Positions 5,556-7,574 of a stretch of DNA of 7,574 nt are shown here, piece by piece (position 1 is the stretch's first letter; each line of letters opens with the position of its first letter). The DNA is taken from assembly GCA_018333845.1 (NCBI GenBank), contig JAGXSK010000336.1, positions 1 through 7,574 on the forward strand, given 5' to 3'. This DNA comes from Clostridia bacterium. GTDB taxonomy: Bacteria; Bacillota; DSM-16504; Desulfitibacterales; Desulfitibacteraceae. The translations under genes and the position numbers were made by a program. Under the pieces are notes generated by a model. That model had not been told where the DNA came from, made no database searches, and worked only from the letters and a program-made list of their open reading frames with translations.

Positions 5556-6788
5556 ATGAGACATTACAAAGAGATATCCTTATGGGAAAACATTTCTGAT
5601 GAACAGTGGAATGACTGGAAGTGGCAGGTTAGCAACCGGATTACTACTGTTCATGAGCTAAAACAGGTTATTCCCTTAAGTGAAGCTGAAGAAGAGGGTG
5701 TGAAAAACTGCCTCAAGACCTTTAGAATGGCAATAACACCATACTATGCATTGCTGATAGACAAGGATAATCCCAATTGCCCCATTAGGAAGCAGGCAGT
5801 TCCCACTTATCATGAGTTAACTGGATCCAAATTTGATTTAGAAGACCCCCTTGATGAAGATGTTGACTCACCAGTATCCTGTATAACCCACAGGTATCCT
5901 GATAGAGTTTTATTTCTTGTTACTGATCAGTGCTCCATGTACTGCCGTCACTGCACAAGAAGGAGAATGTCCGGCACCAATGACAAGGCTAGAAACAGTG
6001 AGCAGCTAGCAGCTGCAATTGATTATATAAGGAAAAATAAGGTTATTAGAGATGTAATAATTTCAGGAGGAGATGGTTTGCTGATCTCAGATAGTCTCCT
6101 TGAGGATATTCTAAAAGAATTAAGGGCCATTTCCCATGTTGAGATTGTCAGGATTGGCACTAGAACGCCCGTTGTTATGCCCCAGAGAATAACAGCAGAA
6201 CTTTGCAATATGATTAGAAAATATCATCCAGTATGGGTTAATGTGCACTTTAATCATCCAAATGAAATAACTCCAGAAGCAAAAAGAGCCTGTGATATGT
6301 TAAGTGATGCAGGTATTCCCCTTGGCAATCAAAGTGTATTGTTAAAATCAGTCAATGACTGTCCTTTATTAATGAAAAAACTGCTTCATGACCTTCTTAA
6401 AATGAGGGTAAGACCTTACTACGTCTATCAATGTGACCTGGCAAGGGGTATTGAGCATTTTAGAACTCCAGTGAGTGCAGGAATTTATATGATGGAATAT
6501 TTAAGGGGCCATACTTCAGGTCTTGCAGTGCCAGTTTTTGTTGTTGATGCGCCAAGGGGAGGAGGAAAGATACCAGTAATGCCCCAATATTTAATATCCC
6601 AATCCCCATCCAAGGTCATTGTAAGGAATTATGAAGGCGGTTTATATACCTATACACAGCCAAAGCATGAAGTTGATCCTGATAAGCCTTGTGAGCATTG
6701 TGGTGAGCATCATAATGACTATGATATGGGGCTTGCAAAGATGCTAAATGGCCACGCTGTAGCCATGGAACCTGTAATCAAGGGTTAG
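5556..6788 (+). CDS. kamA: Lysine 2,3-aminomutase (radical SAM, PLP-dependent)
   Basis: A 410-residue cytoplasmic enzyme of typical length that converts L-lysine to L-beta-lysine. The radical SAM cluster motif CSMYCRHC supplies C126, C130 and C133. The PLP lysine is K338 at the end of DAPRGGGK. The two aspartates that hold the lysine side-chain amine in the Clostridium subterminale enzyme (D293, D330) are matched by D294 (YQCDL) and D331 (VVDAP). This argues for a lysine-type substrate rather than glutamate, since glutamate aminomutases replace these residues. Other family blocks are HRYPDRVLFLVTDQCSMYC, RIGTRTPVVMPQRIT, HFNHPNEITPEAKRAC, GNQSVLLKSVNDC and EHFRTPVSAGI. Differences from the reference enzyme as I recall it: R334 where DAPGGGGK has Gly, G174 where SGGDALL has Ala, and only two C-terminal zinc cysteines (C379, C382) plus C269, one short of four. 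It has its own sigma-54 promoter. beta-Lysine can feed lysine fermentation or make an acetylated osmolyte; neither partner gene set is in the window. Confidence 0.93.
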   Translation: MRHYKEISLWENISDEQWNDWKWQVSNRITTVHELKQVIPLSEAEEEGVKNCLKTFRMAITPYYALLIDKDNPNCPIRKQAVPTYHELTGSKFDLEDPLDEDVDSPVSCITHRYPDRVLFLVTDQCSMYCRHCTRRRMSGTNDKARNSEQLAAAIDYIRKNKVIRDVIISGGDGLLISDSLLEDILKELRAISHVEIVRIGTRTPVVMPQRITAELCNMIRKYHPVWVNVHFNHPNEITPEAKRACDMLSDAGIPLGNQSVLLKSVNDCPLLMKKLLHDLLKMRVRPYYVYQCDLARGIEHFRTPVSAGIYMMEYLRGHTSGLAVPVFVVDAPRGGGKIPVMPQYLISQSPSKVIVRNYEGGLYTYTQPKHEVDPDKPCEHCGEHHNDYDMGLAKMLNGHAVAMEPVIKG

Positions 6789-6913
6789 AACAAACATATA
6801 TGCCCAATTACAGGCAATGCTGAAAAATAGGCATTAGAATAAATATTCAAAAAACGTTGTAAATACAGAAAATTTTACATTCAACTAATATAGTGCCTAT
6901 AATTGAGCATTTC

Positions 6914-6930
6914 AAGGCATTAGTCATGCA
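6914..6930 (+). promoter_or_regulatory. Candidate sigma-54 promoter of the methyltransferase gene
   Basis: AAGGCATTAGTCATGCA has GG (6916-6917) and GC (6928-6929) with exactly 10 bases between. GGCA and TGCA match consensus; the flanking T positions do not. Transcription would start near 6941, giving a leader of about 150 nt. It is weaker than the kamA promoter. Support comes mainly from spacing and context. Confidence 0.4.
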
Positions 6931-7020
6931 TGCATTGTACTATCAAGCCTAAAAAAGCATAACCATGCAAGGCAAGTTTGTTTTATACTACGAGAAGGAA
7001 AATGACACATAAAGAAGAAA

Positions 7021-7060
7021 TGTATAAAGTGCGTAATCTAAAGTGTATAAACGTGTATAA
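7021..7060 (+). repeat. Three TGTATAA direct repeats in the methyltransferase leader
   Basis: TGTATAA occurs at 7021-7027, 7044-7050 and 7054-7060; the last two extend to GTGTATAA and are 10 bp apart, about one helical turn. The same heptamer forms each arm of the palindrome ahead of the activator gene (1147-1163). They may be binding sites for a shared regulator, but no function is shown. Confidence 0.35.
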
Positions 7061-7078
7061 TTGCAAAGAAGCAAATCA

Positions 7079-7084
7079 AGGAGG
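7079..7084 (+). promoter_or_regulatory. Ribosome-binding site implying a GTG start for the methyltransferase gene
   Basis: AGGAGG is 7 nt before GTG at 7092. The alternative in-frame ATG at 7002 has a weaker site (GAGAAGG, 6992-6998), and the 30 extra residues it adds do not resemble the family. Confidence 0.7.
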
Positions 7085-7091
7085 AAACGCA

Positions 7092-7574
7092 GTGGCAAAA
7101 TTCACCTTTGAGGAACAGCCTCGCTTAAAACTATTATCCAATGAGGAAATTGCAAAGATTCACGACCAAGCCCTTTGTATTCTTGAAAAAACTGGAGTAA
7201 AGTTTGATTCAGGGGAAGCGTTAAAAATCCTGGAAAATCATGGGGCATCTGTAGACTATCCCAAGAAGGTTGCTAAAATACCTGGAAAGTTAGTAGAAAA
7301 GGCAATTAAGTCTGCTCCTGAGGAGATTAAGCTATATGATAGAGAAGGATATTTAGCGGCAAATTTATCTGGAAATAATGTTTATTTTGATCCAGGCTCC
7401 TGTGCAATTAAAATGATTGAATCGGACGGCATTACCACCAGAAGTTCCCAGAGCCATGACTTGATTAATATATCAAAGGTCAATGATGCAATGGATAATT
7501 TGGCCTTACAAAGCTCAGCTGTTACTCCCTATGATGTTCCCAAGGTAATTGGGGACAGCTTTAGACTGTACTTA
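7092..7574 (+). CDS. MttB-family (trimethylamine methyltransferase superfamily) protein, N-terminal part
   Basis: A frame of 161 codons that stays open to the window end; the family is about 470-500 residues, so roughly the first third is present. The N-terminus FEEQPRLKLLSNEEIAKIHDQALCILEKTGVKFDSGEALKILENHGASVDYPKKVAKIPGKLVEKAIKSAPEEIKLYDREG is typical of MttB homologues. YFDPGSCAIKMIESDG and a block about NISKVNDAMDNL follow. Family members transfer a methyl group from a methylated amine to a corrinoid protein. Pyrrolysine-containing members use trimethylamine, and pyrrolysine-lacking ones use glycine betaine, proline betaine, carnitine and similar quaternary amines. The position that decides between these is in the missing part. 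Its place behind kamA suggests a substrate related to lysine or beta-lysine, which is speculation. No corrinoid-protein gene is visible in the window. The GTG start is chosen by the AGGAGG 7 nt upstream; ATG at 7002 is the alternative. Confidence 0.85.
   Translation, partial: MAKFTFEEQPRLKLLSNEEIAKIHDQALCILEKTGVKFDSGEALKILENHGASVDYPKKVAKIPGKLVEKAIKSAPEEIKLYDREGYLAANLSGNNVYFDPGSCAIKMIESDGITTRSSQSHDLINISKVNDAMDNLALQSSAVTPYDVPKVIGDSFRLYL

Larger units (their letters stand above)
6789..7091 (+). other. 303-bp intergenic region, regulatory-looking, no gene or clear terminator
   Basis: No convincing gene or RNA gene is seen here. Only weak hairpins without U-tracts follow kamA, so read-through into the next gene is possible. 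Elements noted: an inverted repeat TGTAAA-N10-TTTACA (6858-6879), a candidate sigma-54 promoter (6914-6930) overlapping a 10-bp palindrome ATGCATGCAT (6926-6935), and three TGTATAA repeats (7021-7060). An in-frame ATG at 7002 offers an alternative start for the next gene. Confidence 0.5.

Overview
The window looks like a stretch of chromosome from an anaerobic, amino-acid- or butyrate-metabolising member of the Clostridia (Firmicutes). The DNA is AT-rich and Shine-Dalgarno sites are strong (AGGAGG/GGGAGG). Butyrate-type crotonase and 3-hydroxybutyryl-CoA dehydrogenase genes are present, as are a RocR-like sigma-54 activator and an MttB-family methyltransferase. Genus cannot be fixed from the sequence alone. 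All genes are on the + strand.

Layout. Positions 1-273 are the 3' end of a 3-hydroxybutyryl-CoA dehydrogenase gene (hbd). A short gap with a hairpin-rich, repeat-like sequence leads to a complete crotonase gene (crt, 363-1130). A 104-bp gap containing a 17-bp palindrome precedes a PAS/AAA+/Fis sigma-54 activator gene (1235-2710). That gene overlaps by 4 bp a LysO (DUF340) lysine-exporter-family gene (2707-3642). An NhaC-family antiporter gene (GTG start, 3794-5368) follows and ends at a strong intrinsic terminator (5381-5417). A good sigma-54 (-24/-12) promoter at 5467-5483 then drives a lysine 2,3-aminomutase gene (kamA, 5556-6788). After a 303-bp gap with regulatory-looking sequence comes the 5' part of an MttB/trimethylamine-methyltransferase superfamily gene (from 7092, cut by the window end).

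How the parts may work together. KamA converts L-lysine to L-beta-lysine, and it keeps the two aspartates that bind the lysine side-chain amine. A lysine-exporter-family protein and a cation/proton antiporter-family protein lie just upstream. The adjacent activator is of the type that switches on amino-acid catabolism, and the kamA promoter is the kind such activators need. This makes a coherent locally regulated lysine / beta-lysine module. The unexpected partner is the MttB homologue: members of that superfamily remove methyl groups from quaternary amines by a corrinoid route. One speculative reading is a pathway for an N-methylated lysine or beta-lysine compound, with hbd and crt supplying the acyl-CoA end of carbon breakdown. 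The usual lysine-fermentation genes (kamDE, kdd, kce, kal) and the acetyltransferase ablB are not in the window, so the pathway's end products cannot be read from here.
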